A stretch of DNA of 64,000 nucleotides from NCBI GenBank assembly GCA_040007095.1, contig JBDTVS010000192.1:1-64000 (forward strand), read 5' to 3'. The stretch comes from JBDTVS01 sp040007095. GTDB lineage: Bacteria > Acidobacteriota > Vicinamibacteria > Vicinamibacterales > CAVVIG01. Both the position numbers and the translations under genes were made by a program. Positions within the stretch are counted from its first letter, which is position 1. Every line of letters begins with the position of its first letter. Below are positions 23,638-33,737 of the stretch, one piece after another. The notes under the pieces are model-generated. The model searched no databases. It worked only from the letters and a program-made list of their open reading frames with translations, and was not told the DNA's origin.

Positions 23638-26619
23638 ATGCGAGTGAGGTGTACCCGGTTCGTGACGGGATGCTTGCTGGCGGGGCTGCTTGCTCTGCCC
23701 GCGAACGTCAACGGGCAAGGGGCCACGCAGGCCTCCATTACCGGCATCGTTCGTGACACGTCTGGCGCCGTGCTGCCGGGCGTGACGGTCGAGGCATCGA
23801 GCGACGCGCTCATCGAGAAAGTGCGCGGTGGCATCACGGACGGCACCGGGCGGTACCGGATCGCGGGCCTGCCGCCCGGCATGTACACGATGACGTTCAC
23901 GCTCACCGGCTTCCGCACGGTACGGCGGGAAGGACTGGCCCTGGCCGGATCGTTCGTGGCGACGGCTGACGTGAGCCTCCAGGTCGGCGCACTCGAGGAG
24001 ACGATCACGGTGACGGCGGAGACCCCCGTCGTGGACGTGTCGAGCGCGCAGCGCCAGCAGGTCATCAACAGCGACGTGATAGCCGCGATTCCGGCCAACC
24101 GCTCCTTCGAGAACCTGGCCGCGCTCGTGCCCGGGATCCAGTTGGCCACCACCGCGCAGAATGTGGGCGGGATTCAAGGGCCCGTGCCGCCGTACTTTAC
24201 GGGCCATGGCGGGAGCAGCTTCGAAGGCCGGCTGCGCATCGACGGGATGACTACCGGCGGCTCCACTGGCGGCGTCTCGCTCATGGCCCTCGATACGGGC
24301 AATGCGGCCGAGGTCACGGTGAGCACGACCGGGGGGCTTGCCGACGCCGAAAACGGCGGAGCGGTATTCAACATCGTCCCGCGCACGGGAGGGAACACCT
24401 TCGCGGGCAATCTCTTTCTCATGGGTGCGCGCGCCGGGATGCAGAGCGACAACTTCACTCAGGCGTTGAAGGATGCCGGCTTACGGTCTCCCTCAGAGCT
24501 GGATAAGATCTGGGACGCGAACTTTGGAATGGGGGGCCCGATCAAGCGGGATCGGCTGTGGTTCTTCGGGACCTTCCGCAGCACGGGCAGCTTCCTGTCC
24601 ATCTCGGACACGTTCTACAACAAGAACGCGGGCAATCCCAACCCGGCCTTCTGGTACTACGATCCGGATCTGAGCCGGCCCGTGCTCAATGACCAGAAGT
24701 GGCTGGACGAATCGCTGCGGCTGACGTGGCAGGCGACGCCGCGCAACAAGGTGACGGCCTTCTGGAACGAGCAGCAGCAGAGTCGCGGGCAGACGGGCGG
24801 GGGCAGCCCGACGGTGTCGCCCGAGGCGAGTGAAGGGACCAAGGTGCCGGCGATCCGGGTCTATCAGGCGCAGTGGACGGCGCCGGTGTCGAATCGCGTG
24901 CTGTTCGAGGCGGCGTTCTCGGGCTTGAACGCCCTCTACAGCCGGGAGAAGCCGGGGAACAACAAGAGTATCCCCTTTATCCAGGAGCAGACCGGGCCGG
25001 TCACGTTCGGGTCGCACGAGTGGCGCCCCACTGTTTCCTTCACGCCGCGCGTGCGCGCGCACATGACGTATGTCACCGGGTCGCACAACATGAAGGTCGG
25101 CGTCGACCACTATATGAACCACGCGATCCGCACGTGGTCCACCAACGACCTGAACCTGCGGTACCGCGTCCTCAACCGGGTGCCGAACCAGATCACGATG
25201 TTCGCCAGCGGCCACAGCGAGGACGCCACCGTGCGAGGCGGCGCGATCTACGGCCAGGACCAGTGGACGGTGAAGCGGCTCACGTTCCAGGGTGGGCTGC
25301 GGTTCGACTATGGGAGCAGCAGCGTGCCGCAGCAGCAGGAGGGGCCGTCGCGGTTCTTCCCGGTGCCGATTGTGTTTCCGGCGCAGGAATTGGTAACGGG
25401 CTACAGGGACCTCAGCCTGCGGGGTGGGTTGGCGTGGGACGTGTTCGGCAACGGGAAGACGTCGGTGAAGGGGAGCGGTGGCAAGTACATCGACACCGTG
25501 CAGTGGGACGGCATCTACATCGACGCCAACCCGATGCGCGCGCTAATCAGCGGCGGGAGCCCGCCTACGGTGACCCGGTCGTGGACCGATCGCAACAGCG
25601 ACTTCGTCCCGCAATGCGACTTCCAGAACCCGCAGACCAACGGCGAGTGCGGGACGATGTCGAACGTGAACTTCGGCCAGGTCCAGACGCCCTCGAGCAC
25701 CTTTGACCCCAGCATCCTCGGCGGCTGGGGGATTCGCCCCCGCAACTACCAGATCAACGTCTCGGTACAGCAGCAGGTGTTCCCGCGTGTCTCGGTGGAG
25801 GTGGGTTACAACCACCGGTGGTTCCCGCCGGCGACCTCGCCTGGATCAGCAGCCGGAGGGGACTTCACAGTCACCGACAACCGGGCGGTGACGCCCGCCG
25901 ACTACGATCGGTTCAGCATCACGGCCCCGTCCGACCCGCGGCTGCCGGGCGGCGGCAACTACGTGATCAGCGACCTGACGAACATCTCGAACGCGGCCTT
26001 CGGAAAGACGGACAACTTCGTCACGCTGGCCCGCAACTTCGGCGACTCTACGAACTACTGGCACGGCGTGGACATGAATATCAACGCACGGACGGCCAAC
26101 GGGATCACCATGCAGGGCGGGACGAGCACGGGGCGCCGGGTGGTGGACAGCTGCAACCTGATCATCGACGATCCGAGCCGGCGGAACTGCGCCGTGAGGT
26201 ATCCGTTCCAGACGGATCTTCGGGGCCTGGCGTCCTACACGATCCCGCGGATCGACGTCCAGGTGGCGGGGACCTGGCAGAGCCGTCCGGGGCCGGAGCT
26301 CGTGGCCAACTGGGTCGTGCCGAATGCGGTGATCCAACCGTCTCTCGGGCGTCCGCTCTCCGGCGGCGCCGCCAACGTGACGGTCAACCTGCTGAATCCG
26401 GGCCAGGTGTACGGCGATCGGGTCAACGAGCTGGATCTGCGGGTCGCGAAGGTCGTGCGGTTCCGCAGGACGAACGCCATTGTCGGCGTCGACATCTACA
26501 ACGTGACAAATTCGAGTGTCACCCTGACGTACAACTCCACCTACGGGACGACGTGGCTGCGGCCGACCTCCTTCATCGCTGCCCGGTGGATCAAGGTCAC
26601 CGGTCAGTTCAACTTCTAG
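23638..26619 (+). CDS. TonB-dependent receptor, Oar-like (receptor 2)
   Basis: A 993-residue protein with a signal peptide (ends near VNGQ, residue 26), a carboxypeptidase-regulatory-like domain (ASITGIVRDTSGAVLPGVTV), a plug region (TPVVDVSSAQRQQVINSDVI), and a barrel ending in WIKVTGQFNF. The frame is open 96 codons further upstream, but the ATG with GGGGTGG in front gives the signal peptide. The neighbouring gene downstream is a secreted methyltransferase-like protein with no clear link. The substrate is unknown. Confidence 0.93.
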   Translation: MRVRCTRFVTGCLLAGLLALPANVNGQGATQASITGIVRDTSGAVLPGVTVEASSDALIEKVRGGITDGTGRYRIAGLPPGMYTMTFTLTGFRTVRREGLALAGSFVATADVSLQVGALEETITVTAETPVVDVSSAQRQQVINSDVIAAIPANRSFENLAALVPGIQLATTAQNVGGIQGPVPPYFTGHGGSSFEGRLRIDGMTTGGSTGGVSLMALDTGNAAEVTVSTTGGLADAENGGAVFNIVPRTGGNTFAGNLFLMGARAGMQSDNFTQALKDAGLRSPSELDKIWDANFGMGGPIKRDRLWFFGTFRSTGSFLSISDTFYNKNAGNPNPAFWYYDPDLSRPVLNDQKWLDESLRLTWQATPRNKVTAFWNEQQQSRGQTGGGSPTVSPEASEGTKVPAIRVYQAQWTAPVSNRVLFEAAFSGLNALYSREKPGNNKSIPFIQEQTGPVTFGSHEWRPTVSFTPRVRAHMTYVTGSHNMKVGVDHYMNHAIRTWSTNDLNLRYRVLNRVPNQITMFASGHSEDATVRGGAIYGQDQWTVKRLTFQGGLRFDYGSSSVPQQQEGPSRFFPVPIVFPAQELVTGYRDLSLRGGLAWDVFGNGKTSVKGSGGKYIDTVQWDGIYIDANPMRALISGGSPPTVTRSWTDRNSDFVPQCDFQNPQTNGECGTMSNVNFGQVQTPSSTFDPSILGGWGIRPRNYQINVSVQQQVFPRVSVEVGYNHRWFPPATSPGSAAGGDFTVTDNRAVTPADYDRFSITAPSDPRLPGGGNYVISDLTNISNAAFGKTDNFVTLARNFGDSTNYWHGVDMNINARTANGITMQGGTSTGRRVVDSCNLIIDDPSRRNCAVRYPFQTDLRGLASYTIPRIDVQVAGTWQSRPGPELVANWVVPNAVIQPSLGRPLSGGAANVTVNLLNPGQVYGDRVNELDLRVAKVVRFRRTNAIVGVDIYNVTNSSVTLTYNSTYGTTWLRPTSFIAARWIKVTGQFNF

Positions 26620-26794
26620 TTGAGAGATCGCGAACCCGCGCCACGAGTCTGGAGGACCGGCATCAAGACTGAGCCGGTCACCTTCCACGGCGCCGCCGGG
26701 CCGTCGAGTCCCGGCGGCTGCTCGCGTCCGAAGGCGCAACGGTTCCGCCTCGACGCGAGCTCGGCTTGCGGCTAGACTGGCCCAGCCAAGCGAG

Positions 26795-28297
26795 ATGGGT
26801 GCCCCTTGCGCCGGCCTGACGGCGGTCTTCCGAGTGGGCGTCTCGGCGTTGCTGCTCTGCCTCTCGGCCGCTCCCACCGTCTTCACCACCCAGGCCCTGC
26901 CACTCACCGGAGCGCGTCGATCGAACCTCCCGTACGTCGCCGTGAGATCGATTGTCGACGCGCTGCCACGGGATCGCATTCCGGCCGACTTGCGGTCGAA
27001 AACGCCTGCGGCGCGTGAGTCCGCCTGGCCGGACTGGGTCGCCGGCCGGGACCGGGACATCCGGGCGCGCCTCGCCCTGGGGGACGAGGACTCGATATTC
27101 AACCTCACGCTGTTCGGCACGACGTTCACGAACCAGCGACCGCTGACCGAACGCGATATCGCCGACACGGCCGACGGCCGGGCGATGCCGGACATCGTGC
27201 GGTTGCGCATCCGGGACCTGATTCAGGGCCTGGCCACGCCCGGGACCAACGAGCGGCTCGACTTCGCGCGCGTGGTCGCCAGGCGACAGCCCATCGATCT
27301 GGCCGCGCCGGACGCAGAGCGGCGGCTCCGGGACTGGCTGGAAAAAGGCATCGCGCGGGTCGTGGCCGAATACGGCCGGCACGCCGACCTGGTGGACGGC
27401 CCCGCCAGCAGCGATGCCGATCGGGCGACGCTCTTCCGCGACCGGGGATTGTCATCCGATACGTCCATCTTTCCGGGGTTCGGCATCGAGCAGACGCTCG
27501 CCGTCCTGATGGCCAACTCACTGGTGGCCGCGGGCAGTGTCCATCGCGTTGCGATTGTCGGGCCGGGCCTTGACTTCGCCGACAAGCGCCAGGGATACGA
27601 CTTCTACCCGGTGCAGACGATTCAGCCATTCGCCGTTATCGATTCGCTGATCAGGCTCGGTCTTGCATCGCCGGGCCAGATTCGCGTGACGACGTTCGAT
27701 GTCAGTCCGAGGGTCAACCAGCACCTGGAGGGGGCGCGACAGCGGGCCGACGTGGGCGGCGCCTACCTGCTGAACTTGCCCCAACGGACGGATCTGTTCC
27801 GATGGAGCCCATATCTGGTCTCGTATTGGGCGAATCTCGGAGACCGGATCGGGACGGCGATCCCACCGGCCGCGGCGCCACCCGACACGGTGCCTGTGAA
27901 AATGCGCACCGTGCACGTCCGTGCCGACATCGTGAAGGCCATCGTGCCCGATGACCTCAACATCGTCGTCCAGCGGCTGGACCCGTTGGCATCGGGCGAT
28001 CTGTTCGACTTGATTATCGCCACCAACGTGCTCGTCTACTACGATGTCTTCGAGCAGTCGCTGGCCCTCAGCAACGTCGGGACGATGTTGCGGCCTGGCG
28101 GACTGTTCCTGAGCAATCAGGTCGTCCAGCCGCTTCCGTCCATCCCGATGGAGATGCTCGGGCACACGGACGTTCCGATGGAGCTCGCCGCGGCCTCGAA
28201 CAATGGACGCCCGTCGAAACCGGTGGGCGATCGGTTCTTCTCCTATCGGCGTCTGTCATCGCCGGCGGTGAGCGGGGCGGCCGGGAGAAACCCGTGA
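26795..28297 (+). CDS. Exported methyltransferase-like protein
   Basis: A 500-residue protein with a hydrophobic N-terminal segment at about residues 11-28 (VFRVGVSALLLCLSAAP). The C-terminal half has class I SAM-methyltransferase features: VAIVGPGLDFADK as motif I, and DLIIATNVLVYYDVFEQ followed by MLRPGGLFLSN, very like CheR or polyketide-type methyltransferases. Export of a SAM-dependent enzyme would be unusual because SAM is cytoplasmic, so the segment may be an anchor or the fold may serve another purpose. There is no close operon partner. Start support is moderate (AGCGAG before the ATG). Confidence 0.7.
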   Translation: MGAPCAGLTAVFRVGVSALLLCLSAAPTVFTTQALPLTGARRSNLPYVAVRSIVDALPRDRIPADLRSKTPAARESAWPDWVAGRDRDIRARLALGDEDSIFNLTLFGTTFTNQRPLTERDIADTADGRAMPDIVRLRIRDLIQGLATPGTNERLDFARVVARRQPIDLAAPDAERRLRDWLEKGIARVVAEYGRHADLVDGPASSDADRATLFRDRGLSSDTSIFPGFGIEQTLAVLMANSLVAAGSVHRVAIVGPGLDFADKRQGYDFYPVQTIQPFAVIDSLIRLGLASPGQIRVTTFDVSPRVNQHLEGARQRADVGGAYLLNLPQRTDLFRWSPYLVSYWANLGDRIGTAIPPAAAPPDTVPVKMRTVHVRADIVKAIVPDDLNIVVQRLDPLASGDLFDLIIATNVLVYYDVFEQSLALSNVGTMLRPGGLFLSNQVVQPLPSIPMEMLGHTDVPMELAAASNNGRPSKPVGDRFFSYRRLSSPAVSGAAGRNP

Positions 28298-28416
28298 GCA
28301 GGACCAAAGGCACGTTCGGCCGCGATCTGTCCGGCGTCCGCCCCGGGCAGGTGGCAATCGTCTGCACTCTGCCCGGAGCGCTATTGTTTCGAGGATGTTT
28401 CGACGCGGGCTGTGGG

Positions 28417-29274
28417 CTACTTGATGTGGTGGGTCGATCGCTCGTTCTCGTTGCAGATGAATTCGATCATCTCCTGGTCCACCATGAGGCGGTGGTTCAC
28501 GCGCACCGTGAAGGGCTTCGTGTACGCCTTGGGATCGTCGATCGTGATGTCAATCTCGAGTGTGCCGAAATTCGGACGGCGGAACCGCTCGGTCATCTTG
28601 AGTGATTCAGTGTAAGGGCTGCCGTTGACGTCCAGCCAGCCGGCCTTCTCGTCGCCGCGAAAATTCGTGGTCTCGACGACCAGCGTATCGCCCTCGAACC
28701 AGCCCCGCGAGTATCCGAACCACCACGGCACCGGATCGTTGTTCGGGGCGGGGCGCCCATCCAGATAAATATAGCGAAGACCGTAGTTCGATTCGTAGGT
28801 AATCAGCGCCAGATTCTTGGTCTGGACGATCTGCCGGGGCTGCGGGTGATTGTGGTACTGCATGAGGCCGATCGGAAGGCACCAGACATCCGGGTTGTCC
28901 TTGCTGTTGTCGGCCATTCGCTTCTTCTTCAATTCGGCAGCCCAGGGCTGCAGCGGCAGCGCGTATCCTCGGCCGGCCACCTCGAAGAATTGGGACACGG
29001 GAAGCGCGTCCGGGGCGGGAGCGGGAGCCGCAGGGGCGGCGCCAGCGCCGGGTCCTGCGCCACGACCCCGCCCGCCAGCGGGCCTGAGCTCCCAGATGCC
29101 CGAGAAATCCACCTTGCCATCAGCTGTGCGCGGCGTCGGGCCGTCGAGAATGGGTTTGCCGTCCGGGGTTCGCGGAACTCCAGGCGTCGGGGACGAGGGC
29201 CACTGTGCGCCCATCGAAACGGATGTTGCGGCGGCTATCGCGAGCGCGACTATCATTCGAACCAGTATCTTCAT
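28417..29274 (-). CDS. Secreted GDTLVV-family protein
   Basis: A 285-residue protein with a signal peptide (1-23), PRTADGKVDFSGIWEL, a Gly/Ala/Pro-rich linker, and the family core: LITYESNYGLRYIYLDGRP, YSRGWFEGDTLVVETTNF, LKMTERFRRPNFGTLEIDIT, and a C-terminal IEFICNENERSTHHIK. GAGGAGATCTGA precedes the ATG. The C-terminal half is very similar to the partial gene at 63627. No enzymatic motif is recognised; it is probably periplasmic or outer-surface. Confidence 0.87.
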   Translation of the reverse strand: MKILVRMIVALAIAAATSVSMGAQWPSSPTPGVPRTPDGKPILDGPTPRTADGKVDFSGIWELRPAGGRGRGAGPGAGAAPAAPAPAPDALPVSQFFEVAGRGYALPLQPWAAELKKKRMADNSKDNPDVWCLPIGLMQYHNHPQPRQIVQTKNLALITYESNYGLRYIYLDGRPAPNNDPVPWWFGYSRGWFEGDTLVVETTNFRGDEKAGWLDVNGSPYTESLKMTERFRRPNFGTLEIDITIDDPKAYTKPFTVRVNHRLMVDQEMIEFICNENERSTHHIK

Positions 29275-29414
29275 TCAGATCTCCTCGCCAGAGTCTCACG
29301 GCAGCCCGTTGGTCCCTCACAACGAAAACTGCTCGCGCCTTCTGGCCGGATCAGAAAGCCGTGATCAGGTCGAACGATTATAGGCGGGGTCGAAGCCGGG
29401 GCCAGACCTCCGGC

Positions 29415-32400
29415 TCAGAACGAGTATTTCAGGGCGAGCTGCACCAGGCGGGGCGGCGCGGCGCGCACGATCTGGCCGAACGTCGAACTGCTGACGTTGC
29501 CGTCCACGGAGCCGGCGCCGTAGAACTGCGCCGTATTGAACACGTTGAACATTTCCAGACGGAACTGCACGGCCTGTCCCTTCCCCAACGCCACGCGCTT
29601 CAGCAGCGTCAGGTCGGTGTTGATGATGCCCGGTCCGTAGAAGAATCGACGCGGGGCATTGCCCAGCTGGCCATCCGGTGGAATCGAGAAGCACGCGGTA
29701 TTGAACGCGTCGCCCTTGGCGGGATCATGATTGATCTTCAGGTCGCAGCCAGGAGTGTAGTCCGGCGTATCGAGCCCATGGTTGTTGACTCCGTTCCCAA
29801 AAGTGCCGAGCAGCGACGAGTCGGTGTCGTTGTAGAGCGTGACCGGGAATCCGCTGCTGAGTCGCGTGATCCCGGCAATGGCCCACCCCGTCGTCCAGCC
29901 ATTCTGCCTGTGGAACACGCGCTCGAACGGCAGGTCGACGTTATAGCTCGCGATGAAATTGTGCCGCACGTCGAACGCCGACGGGGCCCAGGTGGCCTCC
30001 GGATCGAACGGGTTGATCTGTTCTCCGATGAACGACGACGTGTCCATCGACTTGGCCAGCGTGTAGCCGAGCAGGAATCCGGCATGCGGACCGGTGTAGC
30101 GCAGGTCCGCCTCGAAGGCGTTGTACAGCGAGCGCCCGATGGTGCGCTGCGCCGTGATGCTGCCGAAATTCGGCGCAAACGGTCGTGTGCCGTTGATCAC
30201 CGTGCCATCGGCCCTGGTGAAGACGCCGTTTTCAGAGAAGGGTCCACACGTCGCGCTGCCCGGCGCGACCTGGCTCTCCTGGCTCACACTCAGGCAGAGC
30301 GCAGGGTCGCCCGGGTTGGTGGGTTGGACGACGAGGATGTTGCGCCCCTGGCTGCCGACATAACTCAGGGTCATCACCAGTCCCATGCCCAGCTGCCGGT
30401 CAATCGAGAGCATGTAGTTGCGCGTGAACGGTACGTCGTTGTCGTGGTAGTAGTACGGGTCGCCGTTGATCGGGAGCAGCCGCGACCAGTCGACAGACGT
30501 GCCCGGCTTGCTGGGCGAAGCGTCGAGCGGCGCCGGCGTGTGCGGGAACGGCTGACCGTTGATCGTGCCGTCGGCCGCGGTGATGAACGGTGTGTCGAAC
30601 AGCGGCGGCGCCGGGCTCAGGTAGTTCTCGCCGTACGGCGGGATGCTGTACATGATGCCCGCCGAGAGTCCGGGAATCGCGGTGTAGAAGATCCCGAAAC
30701 TCGAGCGGATGCTGCTCTGTCCGTCGCTGCCGAACAACGTTTTCAGCACGCCGTCCGAGAACGACGGGACGTAGGCGATGCCCACGCGCGGCGAAAACTT
30801 GTGGCGCGCCGGTGACAACGTCCGCGGAATCCCATCGTCCCCCGGGTAGACGAATCCAGCGGGTCCGGTCGGATAGACCACCGACTGCCGCCCTGGGATG
30901 AAGGTCTGGATCTGATTGTACTTGTCGTACCACGGCTCCATGAAGTCATACCGCAGGCCGTAATTCAGCGTGACGTTCGGCCGGACGCGCCAGCTGTCCT
31001 GTCCGAACGCGCCGGCGTACCTGTTGCGGATGAAGAACGGCGTGCCGGCCGCCTGGATGTAGCCGCTCGGTGCGCCGAGCAGGAAGTCCGCGAAATCCGA
31101 GCCGGTCTCCGTGCCTTGAAACGAGAACGTCCCGTTGAACTGCGCGTTGGGATCGATGTCGACCTGCGCGTACTGGATCTCTCCGCCGCCGCGGAAGGTA
31201 TGCGTTCCCACGACCTTCGACACGTTGTCGCTGAAGTGGTAGGTGTTGTTCGCCTGATTCACGTTGGTGGTCGTCACGCCGAACACGAACTTCTCGAACG
31301 CCACGTTCTCGACGCCTTCAAACTGCGGCGCCTGGACGACGATGCCTGGCGTGCCGGGGCCGGTGACGAAGCCCTGCGACGCAATCGGGACGCCGAGGCC
31401 GCCCTTCGGCGCGCCGATGTCGTTGATGTTCCGCATGTAGCTGAAGTGGAACTCGTTGACCAGGCCGGAACCGAGCACGTTGTTGCTGCCGACCGCCAGG
31501 AGCTGCGCGCGCCCGATGGTCAAGGCGTCGAACCCCGGCACGTTCGCGCCGCCCTGCGCGCCAGGATAGGGGTTGTCCAGCCGGTAGTCGTCGACAAAGT
31601 AGTACGCAGACAGCAGTCCGAGCCGGCTGTTCCCGTCGATGCGGATCGACCCCTTGTCGTCACGCACGGTCTGCGGGAACGCGCCGGTGGAAAAGGCGCC
31701 GGCGCCCGTATTGGGCGTCGGGATGTATTGGAGCAGCTTCTGCGCCGGCGCCGACCACGCCCGCGTGGGAATCATCGCGTTCGGCAGCACGCAGGCGGCC
31801 GAGCTCGTGCAGCCGGGCACGTAGTACGGCTCTCCGGCCGACACGGGGTAGCCCAGGCGCTGCGACAGCAAACTCGCGAAGTAGGGGCCGTTGACCGTGC
31901 CATTGAGCGCGCTCGGGTCGAGCGAGAAATTACCGGCCCGCTCGGCCAGCGTCGGCACGGGGATGAGGCCTGTCTCGATGCCTTGGGTCGTGCGCGTGCC
32001 CTGATAGTCGGCGAAGAAGAATACCTTGCCCTTCTTCACCGGCCCGCCAACCGTTCCCCCCGGCTGCTGCTGTTTGAACTCCGCGCGTTCCGGCGAGAAG
32101 TAGTTCTTCTTGTCGAGCGCCGTGTTGCGGACGAAGTCGAACGCGCTCCCGTGAAACACATCGCTGCCCGACTTGGTGATCACGCTGACGATGCCGCCGT
32201 TGTAGTTGCCGTACTGCGGATCGAAATTGCTGGTGAGGACGCGAAACTGATCGACCGAGTCGAGGTTGGGCACCACGGACGTGCCGCCGTTCATGCGCTC
32301 CTGAACGTCGCTGCCGTTGACGAGGAAGCTATTGGCCGACTCGCGCTGGCCGCTGATCGACAGATTGCCGGGATTGAGCTGCCCCGACGGCGCCACGGCG

Positions 32401-33029
32401 CCGGTCACGCCCGCCATGATGATCGAGTCGGACTGCATGGTCGTGACCGGAATCACGCCCGGTTGGATGGCGAGCAGGTCCGTGAAGCTCCGGCCGTTGA
32501 GCGACAGGGTCGTCATCGTCGCGGCCGCCACGACCTCGCCGATCTGCGTCGAGGTGGTTTCGACGTGCACGGAGGTGGCCGTGACGGTGACCGTCTCGCT
32601 CTGCCCGCCCACTTCGAGGGTCGCGTCGATCTGCAGTCGGCTGTTGATATCCACTGCCACCCCTGTGCGCTTCAACGGCTTGAAGCCATCGAGCGTGACG
32701 GTCAGGTCGTAGCGCCCCACCGGGACGTTCGGAAACGAGTACACGCCCTGTCCGTCTGTCACCACGGTGGTTTGGTTGCCGAGCGTCGTGTTCGTAAGCG
32801 TGACGGTGGCGCCTGGAATCACGGCGGCGCTCGCGTCCTTGACCGTGCCGCTCAAGCTGCCGCCGGCCTGCGCGTAGCTGGTCGTTGACCATCCGATGCA
32901 CGCGATCGCGACAATCGCTGACGAGCCGAGCCACCGGGCGCCATTGCGGAGATGCGTCACACGCGCTCGCGGGGCGGCGCCGCCGCCGAGCGCCTTGACG
33001 AGCCGATGGAACCAACAGAGTCCCGACAT
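29415..33029 (-). CDS. Large TonB-dependent receptor, Oar-like (receptor 3)
   Basis: A 1204-residue protein, longer than the other five receptors. The N-terminal region is unusually long before the signal segment (GSSAIVAIACIGWSTTSYAQ, ending near residue 53). The regulatory-like domain (GSLSGTVKDASAAVIPGATV), the plug (TTSTQIGEVVAAATM, LNGRSFTDLLAIQPGVIP) and a barrel ending LVQLALKYSF follow. The segment SVDQFRVLTSNFDPQYGN is characteristic of the Oar subfamily. AGGAG lies 10 bases before the chosen ATG; an alternative start 34 codons upstream is less likely. The substrate is unknown. Confidence 0.92.
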   Translation of the reverse strand: MSGLCWFHRLVKALGGGAAPRARVTHLRNGARWLGSSAIVAIACIGWSTTSYAQAGGSLSGTVKDASAAVIPGATVTLTNTTLGNQTTVVTDGQGVYSFPNVPVGRYDLTVTLDGFKPLKRTGVAVDINSRLQIDATLEVGGQSETVTVTATSVHVETTSTQIGEVVAAATMTTLSLNGRSFTDLLAIQPGVIPVTTMQSDSIIMAGVTGAVAPSGQLNPGNLSISGQRESANSFLVNGSDVQERMNGGTSVVPNLDSVDQFRVLTSNFDPQYGNYNGGIVSVITKSGSDVFHGSAFDFVRNTALDKKNYFSPERAEFKQQQPGGTVGGPVKKGKVFFFADYQGTRTTQGIETGLIPVPTLAERAGNFSLDPSALNGTVNGPYFASLLSQRLGYPVSAGEPYYVPGCTSSAACVLPNAMIPTRAWSAPAQKLLQYIPTPNTGAGAFSTGAFPQTVRDDKGSIRIDGNSRLGLLSAYYFVDDYRLDNPYPGAQGGANVPGFDALTIGRAQLLAVGSNNVLGSGLVNEFHFSYMRNINDIGAPKGGLGVPIASQGFVTGPGTPGIVVQAPQFEGVENVAFEKFVFGVTTTNVNQANNTYHFSDNVSKVVGTHTFRGGGEIQYAQVDIDPNAQFNGTFSFQGTETGSDFADFLLGAPSGYIQAAGTPFFIRNRYAGAFGQDSWRVRPNVTLNYGLRYDFMEPWYDKYNQIQTFIPGRQSVVYPTGPAGFVYPGDDGIPRTLSPARHKFSPRVGIAYVPSFSDGVLKTLFGSDGQSSIRSSFGIFYTAIPGLSAGIMYSIPPYGENYLSPAPPLFDTPFITAADGTINGQPFPHTPAPLDASPSKPGTSVDWSRLLPINGDPYYYHDNDVPFTRNYMLSIDRQLGMGLVMTLSYVGSQGRNILVVQPTNPGDPALCLSVSQESQVAPGSATCGPFSENGVFTRADGTVINGTRPFAPNFGSITAQRTIGRSLYNAFEADLRYTGPHAGFLLGYTLAKSMDTSSFIGEQINPFDPEATWAPSAFDVRHNFIASYNVDLPFERVFHRQNGWTTGWAIAGITRLSSGFPVTLYNDTDSSLLGTFGNGVNNHGLDTPDYTPGCDLKINHDPAKGDAFNTACFSIPPDGQLGNAPRRFFYGPGIINTDLTLLKRVALGKGQAVQFRLEMFNVFNTAQFYGAGSVDGNVSSSTFGQIVRAAPPRLVQLALKYSF

Positions 33030-33425
33030 GTAGATGTGCTCCTGATGACTAACCAACGGGTCGGGCGACGTGAATGGCGCACGCCACAAACAATCGACGA
33101 GCGCTCGCACGCGAGGAAGACCGAATGACACACGCTGAGTGCAACGCGGTCAGAATATGTCGCGTGATGGAGCATCGATTCTTAAGAGTTGATGAACTTT
33201 TCTTCAGAAGAAACCGCCGAGCGTGCGATCGCACGCGATCATCAATGACCGCAGTCGTTTGCCCGTGAAAGTGACTCGCAAGCAGCCGATGAATACTTAC
33301 TCTCCTGAAACAGAATTCTTACGTATCTGATTCAGTGTGTTGTCAAACAAGCAAGTATTGATAAGTAAAGTGTAGAGGTTTTGAGATGTATCGTCGCCTC
33401 GTAGCAAGGCTCCCCAAGAGGTCAG
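33030..33425. promoter_or_regulatory. AT-rich upstream region of receptor 3
   Basis: This stretch is clearly richer in A and T than its surroundings, especially 33160-33400, and has no gene. On the minus strand TTGACA (33346-33341) is followed 19 bases later by TAAGAA (33321-33316); the spacing is long, so the promoter call is weak. Low GC may reflect regulatory DNA or foreign origin. Confidence 0.35.
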
Positions 33426-33581
33426 TCACATGGCAGGGATCCCTTCGTCTTCGGGATACGCGAGCATGCCGAACTCGGGCATGTCCAGACCTTCGAGCTC
33501 GGCCTCTTGGCTGGGGCGCATCGAGCGAATGGCGTTCACGACCTCGAACACGATGAAGGTTCCAGGCACAAAGGAAATCGC
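33426..33581 (-). pseudogene. C-terminal relic of an Amt ammonium transporter
   Basis: The minus strand encodes TFIVFEVVNAIRSMRPSQEA then ELEGLDMPEFGMLAYPEDEG and a stop. This is the last helix and cytoplasmic tail of Amt proteins (consensus EEEEGLD...HGE/GMLAYPE). Nothing of the other ten helices remains, so the rest was deleted. The sequence is distinct from the tail of the intact Amt at 53827 (ESSGLDITQHGEEAY), so it is not a copy of that gene. Confidence 0.75.
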
Positions 33582-33737
33582 TCTCTCTGTTTCCGTCTCG
33601 ACGGTTCGGTCAGTACACCGGGACCGGCAACCGCCTTGTGGCCCAAACAGCAAGCGAGGCCTGGTCTGGACGCATGGCCGCCAGATGATCGAAGAACACC
33701 ACGGCTGGTCTAGAATCTCCTCACAAGGGCCACCGCC

